A DNA stretch of 64,000 nucleotides. Origin: Luidia sarsii (taxonomy: Eukaryota > Echinodermata > Asteroidea > Paxillosida > Luidiidae). How positions within the stretch are numbered: position 1 is the first letter of the stretch; every line of letters begins with the position of its first letter. The stretch covers positions 1,612,001 through 1,676,000 of the forward strand of contig OX465105.1 in assembly GCA_949987565.1 (NCBI GenBank), in the 5' to 3' direction. Under the pieces are notes generated by a model. That model saw only the letters and a list, made by a program, of their open reading frames with translations. It had not been told where the DNA came from and searched no databases. A program made the translations under genes and the position numbers. This document shows, piece after piece, positions 47,892 through 62,730 of the stretch.

Positions 47892-50800
47892 TTGAAACTT
47901 GGCATGAAAGTAGCCCTAGGATTCCTCCAGTGGCCTGAGTCAAAACATCTGAATTCGGAGTCAATTTCTATTCAAACATTTTCAGGAGAAGGGAGCGACC
48001 CTAGCTGTTTCTATGAGCAGCCATTGTCCAGTCGCTGGCATAATTGTCGACGGCAGAGAGTGACAGAGCAGAAAGATACGGTTTGGAAATTAATATCTCA
48101 TTAACTAAGATGCTGACGACATTCAAATTTGTCCTAGGAAGAGGCCTAGGGTTCTTCTAACAACAGGTGTTAAAGTTACTGAGTTTGGAGAACATTTCTT
48201 TTGATGGTTTTCCAGGAAAGGCAACGACCCTTCATCTGTCTGAGTTTCAACTGTGTATTCATACGAGTAGACGTTAACTCGCTGGCTTTGGAGGTGATAG
48301 GCAGAGATATATTCCTTGCGTGTTCATATCGTTATACATTTTAGGTTTTGATGCTTGAAACTTGGCGTGAAAGTAGCCCTGGGATTCCTCCAGTGGCCTG
48401 AGTCAAAACATCTGAATTCGGAGTCAATTTCTATTCAAACATTTTCAGGAGAAGGGAGCGACCCTACCTGTTTCTCTGAGCTGCCATTGTCCAGTCGCTG
48501 GCATAATGGTCGACGGCAGAGAGTGACTGAGCAGAAAGATAGGGTTTGGAAATTAATATCTCAATAAATATTATGCTGACGACATTCAAATTTGCCCTAG
48601 GAAGAGGCCTTTGATTCTTCTAACAAGAAGTGTTAAAGTTACTGAGTTTGGAGAACATTTCTTTTCATGGTTTTCCAGGGAAAGGCAACGACCCTTCATC
48701 TGTCTGAGTGTCAACTGTGTATTCATACGAGTACGCGTTAACTCGCTGGCTTTGGAGGTGATAGGCAGAGATATATTCCTTGTGTGTTCATATCGTAATA
48801 TAATTTAGGTTTTGATGCTTGAAACTTGGCATGAAAGTAGCCCTGGCATTCCTCCAGTGGCCTAAGTCAAAACATCTGAATTCGGAGTCAATTTCTATTC
48901 AAACATTTTCAGCAGAAGGGAGCGACTCTACCTGTTTCTCTGAGCTGCCATTGTCCAGTCGCTGGCATAATTGTCGACGGCAGAGAGTGACTGAGCAGAA
49001 AGATAGGGTTTGGAAATTAATATCTCATTAACTAAGATGCTGACGACATTCAAATTTGTCCTAGGAAGAGGCCTAGGGTTCATCTAACAACAGGTGTTAA
49101 AGTTACTGAGTTTGGAGAACATTTCTTTTGATGGTTTTCCAGGGAAATGCAACGACCCTTCATCTGTCTGAGTGTCAACTGTGTATTCATACGAGCGGAC
49201 GTTGATTCGCAGATTTTGCAGGTGATGGGCAGAGATATATTCCTCGCGTGTTCATATCGTTTTACATTTTAGGTTTTGATGCTTGAAACTTGCCATGAAA
49301 GTAGCCCTGGGATTCCTCCAGTGGCCTGAGTCAAAACATCTGAATTCGGAGTCAATTTCTATTCAAACATTTTCAGGAGAAGGGAGCGACCCTACCTGTT
49401 TCTCTGAGCTGCCATTGTCCAGTCGCTGGCATAATTGTCGACGGCAGAGAGTGACTGAGCAGAAAGATAGGGTTTGGAAATTAATATCTCATTAAATATT
49501 ATGCTGACGACATTCAAATTTGTCCTAGGAAGAGGCCTGGGATTCTTCTAACAAGAAGTGTTAAAGTTACTGAGTTGGAGAACATTTCTTTTGATGGTTT
49601 TCAGGGAAAGGCAACGACCCTTCATCTGTCTGAGTGTCAACTGTGTATTCATACGAGTAGACATTAACTCGCTGACTTTGGAGGTGATAGGCAGAGATAT
49701 ATTCCTTGCGTGTTCATATCGTAATACATTTTAGGTTTTGATGCTTGAAACTTGGCATGAAAGTAGCCCTAGGATTCCTCCAGTGGCCTGAGTCAAAACA
49801 TCTGAATTCGGAGTCAATTTCTATTCAAACATTTTCAGGAGAAGGGAGCGACCCTAGCTGTTTCTCTGAGCTGCCATTGTCCAGTCGCTGGCATAATTGT
49901 CGACGGCAGAGAGTGACTGAGCAGAAAGATACGGTTTGGAAATTAATATCTCATTAACTAAGATGCTGACGACATTCAAATTTGTCCTAGGAAGAGGCCT
50001 AGGGTTCTTCTAACAACAGGTGTTAAAGTTACTGAGTTTGGAGAACATTTCTTTTGATGGTTTTCCAGGGAAAGGCAACGACCCTTCATCTGTCTGAGTT
50101 TCAACTGTGTATTCATACGAGTAGACGTTAACTCGCTGGCTTTGGAGGTGATAGGCAGAGATATATTCCTTGCGTGTTCATATCGTTATACATTTTAGGT
50201 TTTGATGCTTGAAACTTGGCGTGAAAGTAGCCCTGGGATTCCTCCAGTGGCCTGAGTCAAAACATCTGAATTCTGAGTCAATTTCTATTCAAACATTTTC
50301 AGGAGAAGGGAGCGACCCTACCTGTTTCTCTGAGCTGCCATTGTCCAGTCGCTGGCATAATTGTCGACGGCAGAGAGTGACAGAGCAGAAAGATTCGGTT
50401 TGGAAATTAATATCTCATTAACTAAGATGCTGACGACATTCAAATTTGTCCTAGGAAGAGGCCTAGGGTTCTTCTAACAACAGGTGTTAAAGTTACTGAG
50501 TTTGGAGAACATTTCTTTTGATGGTTTTCCAGGGAAAGGCAACGACCCTTCATCTGTCTGAGTGTCAACTGTGTATTCATACGAGTACGCGTTAACTCGC
50601 TGGCTTTGGAGGTGATAGGCAGAGATATATTCCTTGCGTGTTCATATCTAATTACATTTTAGGTTTTCATCCTTGAAACTTGGCTTAAAAGTAGCCCTAG
50701 GATTCCTCGAATGGCCTGAGTCAAAACATCTGAATTCCGAGTCAATTTCTATTCAAACATTTTCAGGAGAAGGGAGCGACCCTACCTGTTTGTCTGAGCT

Positions 50801-52063
50801 GCCATCGTCCTGTCGCTGGCATTATGGTCGACGGCAGACAGAAACTGAGTAGGAAGATAGGGTTTGCAAATGAATATCTCATTAAATATTATGCTGACGA
50901 CATTCAAATTTGTCCTAGGAAGAGGCCTAGGATTCTTCTAACAAGAAGTGTTAAAGTTACTGAGTTTGGAGAACATTTCTTTTGATGGTTTTCCAGGGAA
51001 AGGCAACGACCCTTCATCTGTCTGAGTGTCAACTGTGTATTCATACGAGTACGCGTTAACTCGCTGGCTTTGGAGGTGATAGGCAGAGATATATTCCTTG
51101 CGTGTTCATATCGTAATATAATTTAGGTTTTGATGCTTGAAACTTGCCATAAAAGTAGCCTAGGATTCCTCCAGTGGCCTGAGTCAAAACATCTGAATTC
51201 GGAGTCAATTTCTATTCAAACATTTTCAGGAGAAGGGAGCGACCCTACCTGTTTCTCTGAGATGCCATTGTCCAGTCGCTGGCATAATGGTCGACGGCAG
51301 AGAGTGACTGAGCAGAAATATAGGGTTTGGAAATTAACATCTCAATAAATATTATGCTGACGACATTCAAATTTGCCCTAGGAAGAGGCCTTGGATTCTT
51401 CTAACAAGAAGTGTTAAAGTTACTGAGTTTGGAGAACATTTCTTTTGATGGTTTTCCAGGGAAAGGCAACGACCCTTCATCTGTCTGAGTGTCAACTGTG
51501 TATTCATACGAGTACGCGTTAACTCGCTGGCTTTGGAGGTGATAGGCAGAGATATATTCCTTGCGTGTTCATATCGTAATATAATTTAGGTTTTGATGCT
51601 TGAAACTTGGCATAAAAGTAGCCCTGGGATTCCTCCAGTGGCCTGAGTCAAAACATCTGAATTCGGAGTCAATTTCTATTCAAACATTTTCAGGAGAAGG
51701 GAGCGACCCTACCTGTTTCTCTGAGCTGCCATTGTCCAGTCGCTGGCATTATGGTCGACGGCAGACAGTAACTGAGTAGGAAGATAGGGTTTGCAAATTA
51801 ATATCTCATTAAATATTATGCTGACGACATTCAAATTTGTCCTAGGAAGAGGCCTGGGAAGCTTCTAAAAAGAAGTGTTAAAGTTACTGAGTTTGGAGAA
51901 CATTTCTTTTGATGGTTTTCCAGGGAAAGGCAACGACCCTTCATCTGTCTGAGTGTCAACTGTGTATTCATACGAGTAGACGTAAACTCGCTGACTTTGG
52001 AGGTGATAGGCAGAGATATATTCCTTGCGTGTTCATATCGTAATACATTTTAGGTTTTGATGC
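47892..52063 (+). repeat. Domain C nine-monomer block (4172 bp)
   Basis: Opens with the same TTTCTATGAG monomer (here CTATGAGCAGCC at 48011) and closes with the same last two monomers as the heptamer (51137, 51601). The middle holds different members: a CAGCAGAAGG monomer with CCCTGGCATTCC (48819), a copy preceded by the divergent patch at 49193-49230 (49283), a TTTCTCTGAG version with two small deletions (49745) and a K-like copy (50673). It reads as a heptamer re-expanded by internal exchange. Confidence 0.78.
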
Positions 52064-55000
52064 TTGAAACTTGGCATGAAAGTAGCCCTAGGATTCCTCC
52101 AGTGGCCTGAGTCAAAACATCTGAATTCGGAGTCAATTTCTATTCAAACATTTTCAGGAGAAGGGAGCGACCCTAGCTGTTTCTATGAGCTGCCATTGTC
52201 CAGTCGCTGGCATAATTGTCGACGGCAGAGAGTGACAGAGCAGAAAGATACGGTTTGGAAATTAATATCTCATTAACTAAGATGCTGACGACATTCAAAT
52301 TTGTCCTAGGAAGAGGCCTAGGGTTCTTCTAACAACAGGTGTTAAAGTTACTGAGTTTGGAGAACATTTCTTTTGATGGTTTTCCGGGAAAGGCAACGAC
52401 CCTTCATCTGTCTGAGTTTCAACTGTGTATTCATACGAGTAGACGTTAACTCGCTGGCTTTGGAGGTGATAGGCAGAGATATATTCCTTGCGTGTTCATA
52501 TCGTTATACATTTTAGGTTTTGATGCTTGAAACTTGGCGTGAAAGTAGCCCTGGGATTCCTCCAGTGGCCTGAGTCAAAACATCTGAATTCGGAGTCAAT
52601 TTCTATTCAAACATTTTCAGGAGAAGGGAGCGACCCTACCTGTTTCTCTGAGCTGCCATTGTCCAGTCGCTGGCATAATGGTCGACGGCAGAGAGTGACT
52701 GAGCAGAAAGATAGGGTTTGGAAATTAATATATCAATAAATATTATGCTGACGACATTCAAATTTGCCCTAGGAAGAGGCCTTTGATTCTTCTAACAAGA
52801 AGTGTTAAAGTTACTGAGTTTGGAGAACATTTCTTTTCATGGTTTTCCAGGGAAAGGCAACGACCCTTCATCTGTCTGAGTGTCAACTGTGTATTCATAC
52901 GAGTACGCGTTAACTCGCTGGCTTTGGAGGTGATAGGCAGAGATATATTCCTTGTGTGTTCATATCGTAATATAATTTAGGTTTTGATGCTTGAAACTTG
53001 GCATGAAAGTAGCCCTGGGATTCCTCCAGTGGCCTGAGTCAAAACATCTGAATTCGGAGTCAATTTCTATTCAAACATTTTCAGGAGAAGGGAGCGACCC
53101 TACCTGTTTCTCTGAGCTGCCATTGTCCAGTCGCTGGCATAATGGTCGACGGCAGAGAGTGACTGAGCAGAAATATAGGGTTTGGAAATTAACATCTCAA
53201 TAAATATTATGCTGACGACATTCAAATTTGCCCTAGGAAGAGGCCTTGGATTCTTCTAACAAGAAGTGTTAAAGTTACTGAGTTTGGAGAACATTTCTTT
53301 TCATGGTTTTCCAGGGAAAGGCAACGACCCTTCATCTGTCTGAGTGTCAACTGTGTATTCATACGAGTACGCGTTAACTCGCTGGCTTTGGAGGTGATAG
53401 GCAGAGATATATTCCTTGTGTGTTCATATCGTAATATAATTTAGGTTTTGATGCTTGAAACTTGGCATAAAAGTAGCCCTGGGATTCCTCCAGTGGCCTG
53501 AGTCAAAACATCTGAATTCGGAGTCAATTTCTATTCAAACATTTTCAGCAGAAGGGAGCGACTCTACCTGTTTCTCTGAGCTGCCATTGTCCAGTCGCTG
53601 GCATAATTGTCGACGGCAGAGAGTGACTGACCAGAAAGATAGGGTTTGGAAATTAATATCTCATTAACTAAGATGCTGACGACATTCAAATTTGTCCTAG
53701 GAAGAGGCCTAGGGTTCATCTAACAACAGGTGTTAAAGTTACTGAGTTTGGAGAACATTTCTTTTGATGGTTTTCCAGGGAAATGCAACGACCCTTCATC
53801 TGTCTGAGTGTCAACTGTGTATTCATACGAGCGGACGTTGATTCGCAGATTTTGCAGGTGATGGGCAGAGATATATTCCTCGCGTGTTCATATCGTTTTA
53901 CATTTTAGGTTTTGATGCTTGAAACTTGGCATGAAAGTAGCCCTGGGATTCCTCCAGTGGCCTGAGTCAAAACATCTGAATTCGGAGTCAATTTCTATTC
54001 AAACATTTTCAGGAGAAGGGAGCGACCCTACCTGTTTCTCTGAGCTGCCATTGTCCAGTCGCTGGCATAATTGTCGACGGCAGAGAGTGACTGAGCAGAA
54101 AGATAGGGTTAGGAAATTAATATCTCATTAACTAAGATGCTGACGACATTCAAATTCGTCCTAGGAAGAGGCCTAGGGTTCTTCTAACAACAGGTGTTAA
54201 AGTTACTGAGTTTGGAGAACATTTCTTTTGATGGTTTTCCAGGGAAAGGCAACGACCCTTCATCTGTCTGAGTGTCAACTGTGTATTCATACGAGTAGAC
54301 GTTAACTCGCTAGCTTTGGAGGTGATAGGCAGAGATATATTCCTTGCGTGTTCATATCGTAATATAATTTAGGTTTTGATGCTTGAAACTTGCCATAAAA
54401 GTAGCCTAGGATTCCTCCAGTGGCCTTAGTCAAAACATCTGAATTCGGAGTCAATTTCTATTCAAACATTTTCAGGAGAAGGGAGCGACCCTACCTGTTT
54501 CTCTGAGCTGCCATTGTCCAGTCGCTGGCATAATGGTCGACGGCAGAGAGTGACTGAGCAGAAATATAGGGTTTGGAAATTAACATCTCAATAAATATTA
54601 TGCTGACGACATTCAAATTTGCCCTAGGAAGAGGCCTTGGATTCTTCTAACAAGAAGTGTTAAAGTTACTGAGTTTGGAGAACATTTCTTTTGATGGTTT
54701 TCCAGGGAAAGGCAACGACCCTTCATCTGTCTGAGTGTCAACTGTGTATTCATACGAGTACGCGTTAACTCGCTGGCTTTGGAGGTGATAGGCAGAGATA
54801 TATTCCTTGCGTGTTCATATCGTAATATAATTTAGGTTTTGATGCTTGAAACTTGGCATAAAAGTAGCCCTGGGATTCCTCCAGTGGCCTGAGTCAAAAC
54901 ATCTGAATTCGGAGTCAATTTCTATTCAAACATTTTCAGGAGAAGGGAGCGACCCTACCTGTTTCTCTGAGCTGCCATTGTCCAGTCGCTGGCATTATGG

Positions 55001-55309
55001 TCCACGGCAGACAGTAACTGAGTAGGAAGATAGGGTTTGCAAATTAATATCTCATTAAATATTATGCTGACGACATTCAAATTTGTCCTAGGAAGAGGCC
55101 TGGGATTCTTCTAACAAGAAGTGTTAAAGTTACTGAGTTTGGAGAACATTTCTTTTGATGGTTTTCCAGGGAAAGGCAACGACCCTTCATCTGTCTGAGT
55201 GTCAACTGTGTATTCATACGAGTAGACGTAAACTCGCTGACTTTGGAGGTGATAGGCAGAGATATATTCCTTGCGTGTTCATATCGTAATACATTTTAGG
55301 TTTTGATGC
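52064..55309 (+). repeat. Domain C heptamer higher-order repeat, copy 2 (3246 bp)
   Basis: Same monomer order and length as 44646-47891. Private differences include AAGCTTCTAAAAAGAAG just upstream at about 51858, TTAATATATCAATAAA at 52725, GGCCTTAGTC near 54422 and GGTCCACGG near 54999. The sixth monomer (54383) keeps the CTTGCCATAAAAG and GTAGCCTAGG markers. Confidence 0.85.
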
Positions 55310-57628
55310 TTGAAACTTGGCATGAAAGTAGCCCTAGGATTCCTCCAGTGGCCTGAGTCAAAACATCTGAATTCGGAGTCAATTTCTATTCAAACATTTT
55401 CAGGAGAAGGGAGCGACCCTAGCTGTTTCTATGAGCTGCCATTGTCCAGTCGCTGGCATAATTGTCGACGGCAGAGAGTGACAGAGCAGAAAGATACGGT
55501 TTGGAAATTAATATCTCATTAACTAAGATGCTGACGACATTCAAATTTGTCCTAGGAAGAGGCCTAGGGTTCTTCTAACAACAGGTGTTAAAGTTACTGA
55601 GTTTGGAGAACATTTCTTTTGATGGTTTTCCAGGAAAGGCAACGACCCTTCATCTGTCTGAGTTTCAACTGTGTATTCATACGAGTAGACGTTAACTCGC
55701 TGGCTTTGGAGGTGATAGGCAGAGATATATTCCTTGCGTGTTCATATCGTTATACATTTTAGGTTTTGATGCTTGAAACTTGGCGTGAAAGTAGCCCTGG
55801 GATTCCTCCAGTGGCCTGAGTCAAAACATCTGAATTCGGAGTCAATTTCTATTCAAACATTTTCAGGAGAAGGGAGCGACCCTACCTGTTTCTCTGAGCT
55901 GCCATTGTCCAGTCGCTGGCATAATGGTCGACGGCAGAGAGTGACTGAGCAGAAAGATAGGGTTTGGAAATTAATATCTCAATAAATATTATGCTGACGA
56001 CATTCAAATTTGCCCTAGGAAGAGGCCTTTGATTCTTCTAACAAGAAGTGTTAAAGTTACTGAGTTTGGAGAACATTTCTTTTCATGGTTTTCCAGGGAA
56101 AGGCAACGACCCTTCATCTGTCTGAGTGTCAACTGTGTATTCATACGAGTACGCGTTAACTCGCTGGCTTTGGAGGTGATAGGCAGAGATATATTCCTTG
56201 TGTGTTCATTTCGTAATATAATTTAGGTTTTGATGCTTGAAACTTGGCATGAAAGTAGCCCTGGCATTCCTCCAGTGGCCTAAGTCAAAACATCTGAATT
56301 CGGAGTCAATTTCTATTCAAACATTTTCAGCAGAAGGGAGCGACTCTACCTGTTTCTCTGAGCTGCCATTGTCCAGTCGCTGGCATAATTGTCGACGGCA
56401 GAGAGTGACTGAGCAGAAAGATACGGTTTGGAAATTAATATCTCATTAACTAAGATGCTGACGACATTCAAATTTGTCCTAGGAAGAGGCCTAGGGTTCT
56501 TCTAACAACAGGTGTTAAAGTTACTGAGTTTGGAGAACATTTCTTTTGATGGTTTTCCAGGGAAAGGCAACGACCCTTCATCTGTCTGAGTTTCAACTGT
56601 GTATTCATACGAGTAGACGTTAACTCGCTGGCTTTGGAGGTGATAGGCAGAGATATATTCCTTGCGTGTTCATATCGTTATACATTTTAGGTTTTGATGC
56701 TTGAAACTTGGCGTGAAAGTAGCCCTGGGATTCCTCCAGTGGCCTGAGTCAAAACATCTGAATTCTGAGTCAATTTCTATTCAAACATTTTCAGGAGAAG
56801 GGAGCGACCCTACCTGTTTCTCTGAGCTGCCATTGTCCAGTCGCTGGCATAATGGTCGACGGCAGAGAGTGACTGAGCAGAAAGATAGGGTTTGGAAATT
56901 AACATCTCAATAAATATTATGCTGACGACATTCAAATTTGCCCTAGGAAGAGGCCTTGGATTCTTCTAACAAGAAGTGTTAAAGTTACTGAGTTTGGAGA
57001 ACATTTCTTTTGATGGTTTTCCAGGGAAAGGCAACGACCCTTCATCTGTCTGAGTGTCAACTGTGTATTCATACGAGTACGCGTTAACTCGCTGGCTTTG
57101 GAGGTGATAGGCAGAGATATATTCCTTGCGTGTTCATATCGTAATATAATTTAGGTTTTGATGCTTGAAACTTGGCATAAAAGTAGCCCTGGGATTCCTC
57201 CAGTGGCCTGAGTCAAAACATCTGAATTCGGAGTCAATTTCTATTCAAACATTTTCAGGAGAAGGGAGCGACCCTACCTGTTTCTCTGAGCTGCCATTGT
57301 CCAGTCGCTGGCATTATGGTCGACGGCAGACAGTAACTGAGTAGGAAGATAGGGTTTGCAAATTAATATCTCATTAAATATTATGCTGACGACATTCAAA
57401 TTTGTCCTAGGAAGAGGCCTGGGATTCTTCTAACAAGAAGTGTTAAAGTTACTGAGTTTGGAGAACATTTCTTTTGATGGTTTTCCAGGGAAAGGCAACG
57501 ACCCTTCATCTGTCTGAGTGTCAACTGTGTATTCATACGAGTAGACGTAAACTCGCTGACTTTGGAGGTGATAGGCAGAGATATATTCCTTGCGTGTTCA
57601 TATCGTAATACATTTTAGGTTTTGATGC
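55310..57628 (+). repeat. Domain C five-monomer block (2319 bp)
   Basis: Starts with the TTTCTATGAG monomer, followed by CTTGGCGTGAAAG (55773), the CAGCAGAAGG/CCCTGGCATTCC monomer (56237), a second CTTGGCGTGAAAG copy with GAATTCTGAGTC (56701) and the GACGGCAGACAG closing monomer (57165). It is a contracted form of the nine-monomer block at 47892. Confidence 0.78.
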
Positions 57629-60600
57629 TTGAAACTTGGCATGAAAGTAGCCCTAGGATTCCTCCAGTGGCCTGAGTCAAAACATCTGAATTCGGAGTCA
57701 ATTTCTATTCAAACATTTTCAGGAGAAGGGAGCGACCCTAGCTGTTTCTATGAGCTGCCATTGTCCAGTCGCTGGCATAATTGTCGACGGCAGAGAGTGA
57801 CAGAGCAGAAAGATACGGTTTGGAAATTAATATCTCATTAACTAAGATGCTGACGACATTCAAATTTGTCCTAGGAAGAGGCCTAGGGTTCTTCTAACAA
57901 CAGGTGTTAAAGTTACTGAGTTTGGAGAACATTTCTTTTGATGGTTTTCCAGGAAAGGCAACGACCCTTCATCTGTCTGAGTTTCAACTGTGTATTCATA
58001 CGAGTAGACGTTAACTCGCTGGCTTTGGAGGTGATAGGCAGAGATATATTCCTTGCGTGTTCATATCGTTATACATTTTAGGTTTTGATGCTTGAAACTT
58101 GGCGTGAAAGTAGCCCTGGGATTCCTCCAGTGGCCTGAGTCAAAACATCTGAATTCGGAGTCAATTTCTATTCAAACATTTTCAGGAGAAGGGAGCGACC
58201 CTACCTGTTTCTCTGAGCTGCCATTGTCCAGTCGCTGGCATAATGGTCGACGGCAGAGAGTGACTGAGCAGAAAGATAGGGTTTGGAAATTAATATCTCA
58301 ATAAATATTATGCTGACGACATTCAAATTTGCCCTAGGAAGAGGCCTTTGATTCTTCTAACAAGAAGTGTTAAAGTTACTGAGTTTGGAGAACATTTCTT
58401 TTCATGGTTTTCCAGGGAAAGGCAACGACCCTTCATCTGTCTGAGTGTCAACTGTGTATTCATACGAGTACGCGTTAACTCGCTGGCTTTGGAGGTGATA
58501 GGCAGAGATATATTCCTTGTGTGTTCATATCGTAATATAATTTAGGTTTTGATGCTTGAAACTTGGCATGAAAGTAGCCCTGGCATTCCTCCAGTGGCCT
58601 AAGTCAAAACATCTGAATTCGGAGTCAATTTCTATTCAAACATTTTCAGCAGAAGGGAGCGACTCTACCTGTTTCTCTGAGCTGCCATTGTCCAGTCGCT
58701 GGCATAATTGTCGACGGCAGAGAGTGACTGAGCAGAAAGATACGGTTTGGAAATTAATATCTCATTAACTAAGATGCTGACGACATTCAAATTTGTCCTA
58801 GGAAGAGGCCTAGGGTTCTTCTAACAACAGGTGTTAAAGTTACTGAGTTTGGAGAACATTTCTTTTGATGGTTTTCCAGGGAAAGGCAACGACCCTTCAT
58901 CTGTCTGAGTTTCAACTGTGTATTCATACGAGTAGACGTTAACTCGCTGGCTTTGGAGGTGATAGGCAGAGATATATTCCTTGCGTGTTCATATCGTTAT
59001 ACATTTTAGGTTTTGATGCTTGAAACTTGGCGTGAAAGTAGCCCTGGGATTCCTCCAGTGGCCTGAGTCAAAACATCTGAATTCTGAGTCAATTTCTATT
59101 CAAACATTTTCAGGAGAAGGGAGCGACCCTACCTGTTTCTCTGAGCTGCCATTGTCCAGTCGCTGGCATAATTGTCGACGGCAGAGAGTGACTGAGCAGA
59201 AAGATTCGGTTTGGAAATTAATATCTCATTAACTAAGATGCTGACGACATTCAAATTTGTCCTAGGAAGAGGCCTAGGGTTCTTCTAACAACAGGTGTTA
59301 AAGTTACTGAGTTTGGAGAACATTTCTTTTGATGGTTTTCCAGGGAAAGGCAACGACCCTTCATCTGTCTGAGTGTCAACTGTGTATTCATACGAGTAGA
59401 CATTAACTCGCTGACTTTGGAGGTGATAGGCAGAGATATATTCCTTGCGTGTTCATATCGTAATACATTTTAGGTTTTGATGCTTGAAACTTGGCATGAA
59501 AGTAGCCCTAGGATTCCTCCAGTGGCCTGAGTCAAAACATCTGAATTCGGAGTCAATTTCTATTCAAACATTTTCAGGAGAAGGGAGCGACCCTAGCTGT
59601 TTCTCTGAGCTGCCATTGTCCAGTCGCTGGCATAATTGTCGACGGCAGAGAGTGACTGAGCAGAAAGATACGGTTTGGAAATTAATATCTCATTAACTAA
59701 GATGCTGACGACATTCAAATTTGTCCTAGGAAGAGGCCTAGGGTTCTTCTAACAACAGGTGTTAAAGTTACTGAGTTTGGAGAACATTTCTTTTGATGGT
59801 TTTCCAGGGAAAGGCAACGACCCTTCATCTGTCTGAGTTTCAACTGTGTATTCATACGAGTAGACGTTAACTCGCTGGCTTTGGAGGTGATAGGCAGAGA
59901 TATATTCCTTGCGTGTTCATATCGTTATACATTTTAGGTTTTGATGCTTGAAACTTGGCGTGAAAGTAGCCCTGGGATTCCTCCAGTGGCCTGAGTCAAA
60001 ACATCTGAATTCTGAGTCAATTTCTATTCAAACATTTTCAGGAGAAGGGAGCGACCCTACCTGTTTCTCTGAGCTGCCATTGTCCAGTCGCTGGCATAAT
60101 GGTCGACGGCAGAGAGTGACTGAGCAGAAAGATAGGGTTTGGAAATTAATATCTCAATAAATATTATGCTGACGACATTCAAATTTGCCCTAAGAAGAGG
60201 CCTTGGATTCTTCTAACAAGAAGTGTTAAAGTTACTGAGTTTGGAGAACATTTCTTTTCATGGTTTTCCAGGGAAAGGCAACGACCCTTCATCTGTCTGA
60301 GTGTCAACTGTGTATTCATACGAGTACGCGTTAACTCGCTGGCTTTGGAGGTGATAGGCAGAGATATATTCCTTGTGTGTTCATATCGTAATATAATTTA
60401 GGTTTTGATGCTTGAAACTTGGCATAAAAGTAGCCCTGGGATTCCTCCAGTGGCCTGAGTCAAAACATCTGAATTCGGAGTCAATTTCTATTCAAACATT
60501 TTCAGCAGAAGGGAGCGACTCTACCTGTTTCTCTGAGCTGCCATTGTCCAGTCGCTGGCATAATTGTCGACGGCAGAGAGTGACTGACCAGAAAGATAGG

Positions 60601-62730
60601 GTTTGGGAATTAATATCTCATTAACTAAGATGCTGACGACATTCAAATTTGTCCTAGGAAGAGGCCTAGGGTTCATCTAACAACAGGTGTTAAAGTTACT
60701 GAGTTTGGAGAACATTTCTTTTGATGGTTTTCCAGGGAAATGCAACGACCCTTCATCTGTCTGAGTGTCAACTGTGTATTCATACGAGCGGACGTTGATG
60801 CGCAGATTTTGCAGGTGATGGGCAGAGATATATTCCTCGCGTGTTCATATCGTTTTACATTTTAGGTTTTGATGCTTGAAACTTGGCATGAAAGTAGCCC
60901 TGGGATTCCTCCAGTGGCCTGAGTCAAAACATCTGAATTCGGAGTCAATTTCTATTCAAACATTTTCAGGAGAAGGGAGCGACCCTACCTGTTTCTCTGA
61001 GCTGCCATTGTCCAGTCGCTGGCATAATTGTCGACGGCAGAGAGTGACTGAGCAGAAAGATAGGGTTAGGAAATTAATATCTCATTAACTAAGATGCTGA
61101 CGACATTCAATTTCGTCCTAGGAAGAGGCCTAGGGTTCTTCTAACAACAGGTGTTAAAGTTACTGAGTTTGGAGAACATTTCTTTTGATGGTTTTCCAGG
61201 GAAAGGCAACGACCCTTCATCTGTCTGAGTGTCAACTGTGTATTCATACGAGTAGACGTTAACTCGCTAGCTTTGGAGGTGATAGGCAGAGATATATTCC
61301 TTGTGTGTTCATATCGTAATATAATTTAGGTTTTGATGCTTGAAACTTGGCATGAAAGTAGCCCTGGGATTCCTCCAGTGGCCTGAGTAAAAACATCTGA
61401 ATTCGGAGTCAATTTCTATTCAAACATTTTCAGGAGAAGGGAGCGACCCTACCTGTTTCTCTGAGCTGCCATTGTCCAGTCGGTGGCATAATGGTCGACG
61501 GCAGAGAGTGACTGAGCAGAAAGATAGGGTTTGAAAATTAATATCTCATTAACTAAGATGCTGACGACATTCAAATTTGTCCTAGGAAGAGGCCTAGGGT
61601 TCTTCTAACAACAGGTGTTAAAGTTACTGAGTTTGGAGAACATTTCTTTTGATGGTTTTCCAGGGAAAAGCAACGACCCTTCATCTGTCTGAGTGTCAAC
61701 TGTGTATTCATACGAGCGGACGTTGATTCGCAGATTTTGCAGGTGATGGGCAGAGATATATTCCTTGCGTGTTCATATCGTTTTACATTTTAGGTTTTGA
61801 TGCTTGAAACTTGGCATGAAAGTAGCCCTGGGATTCCTCCAGTGGCCTGAGTCAAAACATCTGAATTCGGAGTCAATTTCTATTCAAACATTTTCAGGAG
61901 AAGGGAGCGACCCTACCTGTTTCTCTGAGCTGCCATTGTCCAGTCGCTGGCATAATTGTCGACGGCAGAGAGTGACTGAGCAGAAAGATAGGGTTTGGAA
62001 ATTAATATCTCATTAACTAAGATGCTGACGACATTCAAATTTGTCCTAGGAAGAGGCCTAGGGTTCTTCTAACAACAGGTGTTAAAGTTACTGAGTTTGG
62101 AGAACATTTCTTTTGATGGTTTTCAGGGAAAGGCAACGACCCTTCATCTGTCTGAGTGTCAACTGTGTATTCATACGAGTAGACGTTAACTCGCTGGCTT
62201 TGGATGTAATAGGCAGAGATATATTCCTTGCGTGTTCATATCGTTATACATTTTAGGTTTTGATGCTTGAAACTTGGCATGAAAGTAGCCCTGGGATTCC
62301 TCCAGTGGCCTGAGTAAAAACATCTGAATTCGGAGTCAATTTCTATTCAAACATTTTCAGGAGAAGGGAGCGACCCTACCTGTTTCTCTGAGCTGCCATT
62401 GTCCAGTCGGTGGCATAATGGTCGACGGCAGAGAGTGACTGAGCAGAAAGATAGGGTTTGGAAATTAATATCTCATTAAATATTATGCTGACGACATTCA
62501 AATTTGGCCTAGGAAGAGGCCTAGGGTTCTTCTAACAACAGGTGTTAAAGTTACTGAGTTTGGAGAACATTTCTTTTAATGGTTTTCCAGGGAAAGGCAA
62601 CGACCCTTCATCTGTCTGAGTGTCAACTGTGTATTCATACGAGTAGACGTAAACTCGCTGACTTTGGAGGTGATAGGCAGAGATATATTCCTTGCGTGTT
62701 CATATCGTAATACATTTTAGGTTTTGATGC
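57629..62730 (+). repeat. Domain C eleven-monomer block (5102 bp)
   Basis: Monomers start at 57629, 58092, 58556, 59020, 59484, 59948, 60412, 60876, 61340, 61804 and 62268. The first three match the five- and nine-monomer blocks. The rest mixes heptamer members (60412, 60876), two copies of the divergent patch (60786-60823 and 61714-61750) and GAGTAAAAACATCTG monomers with CAGTCGGTGG (61340, 62268) that look like domain A. CAATTTCGTCC near 61109 is private. Confidence 0.75.
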
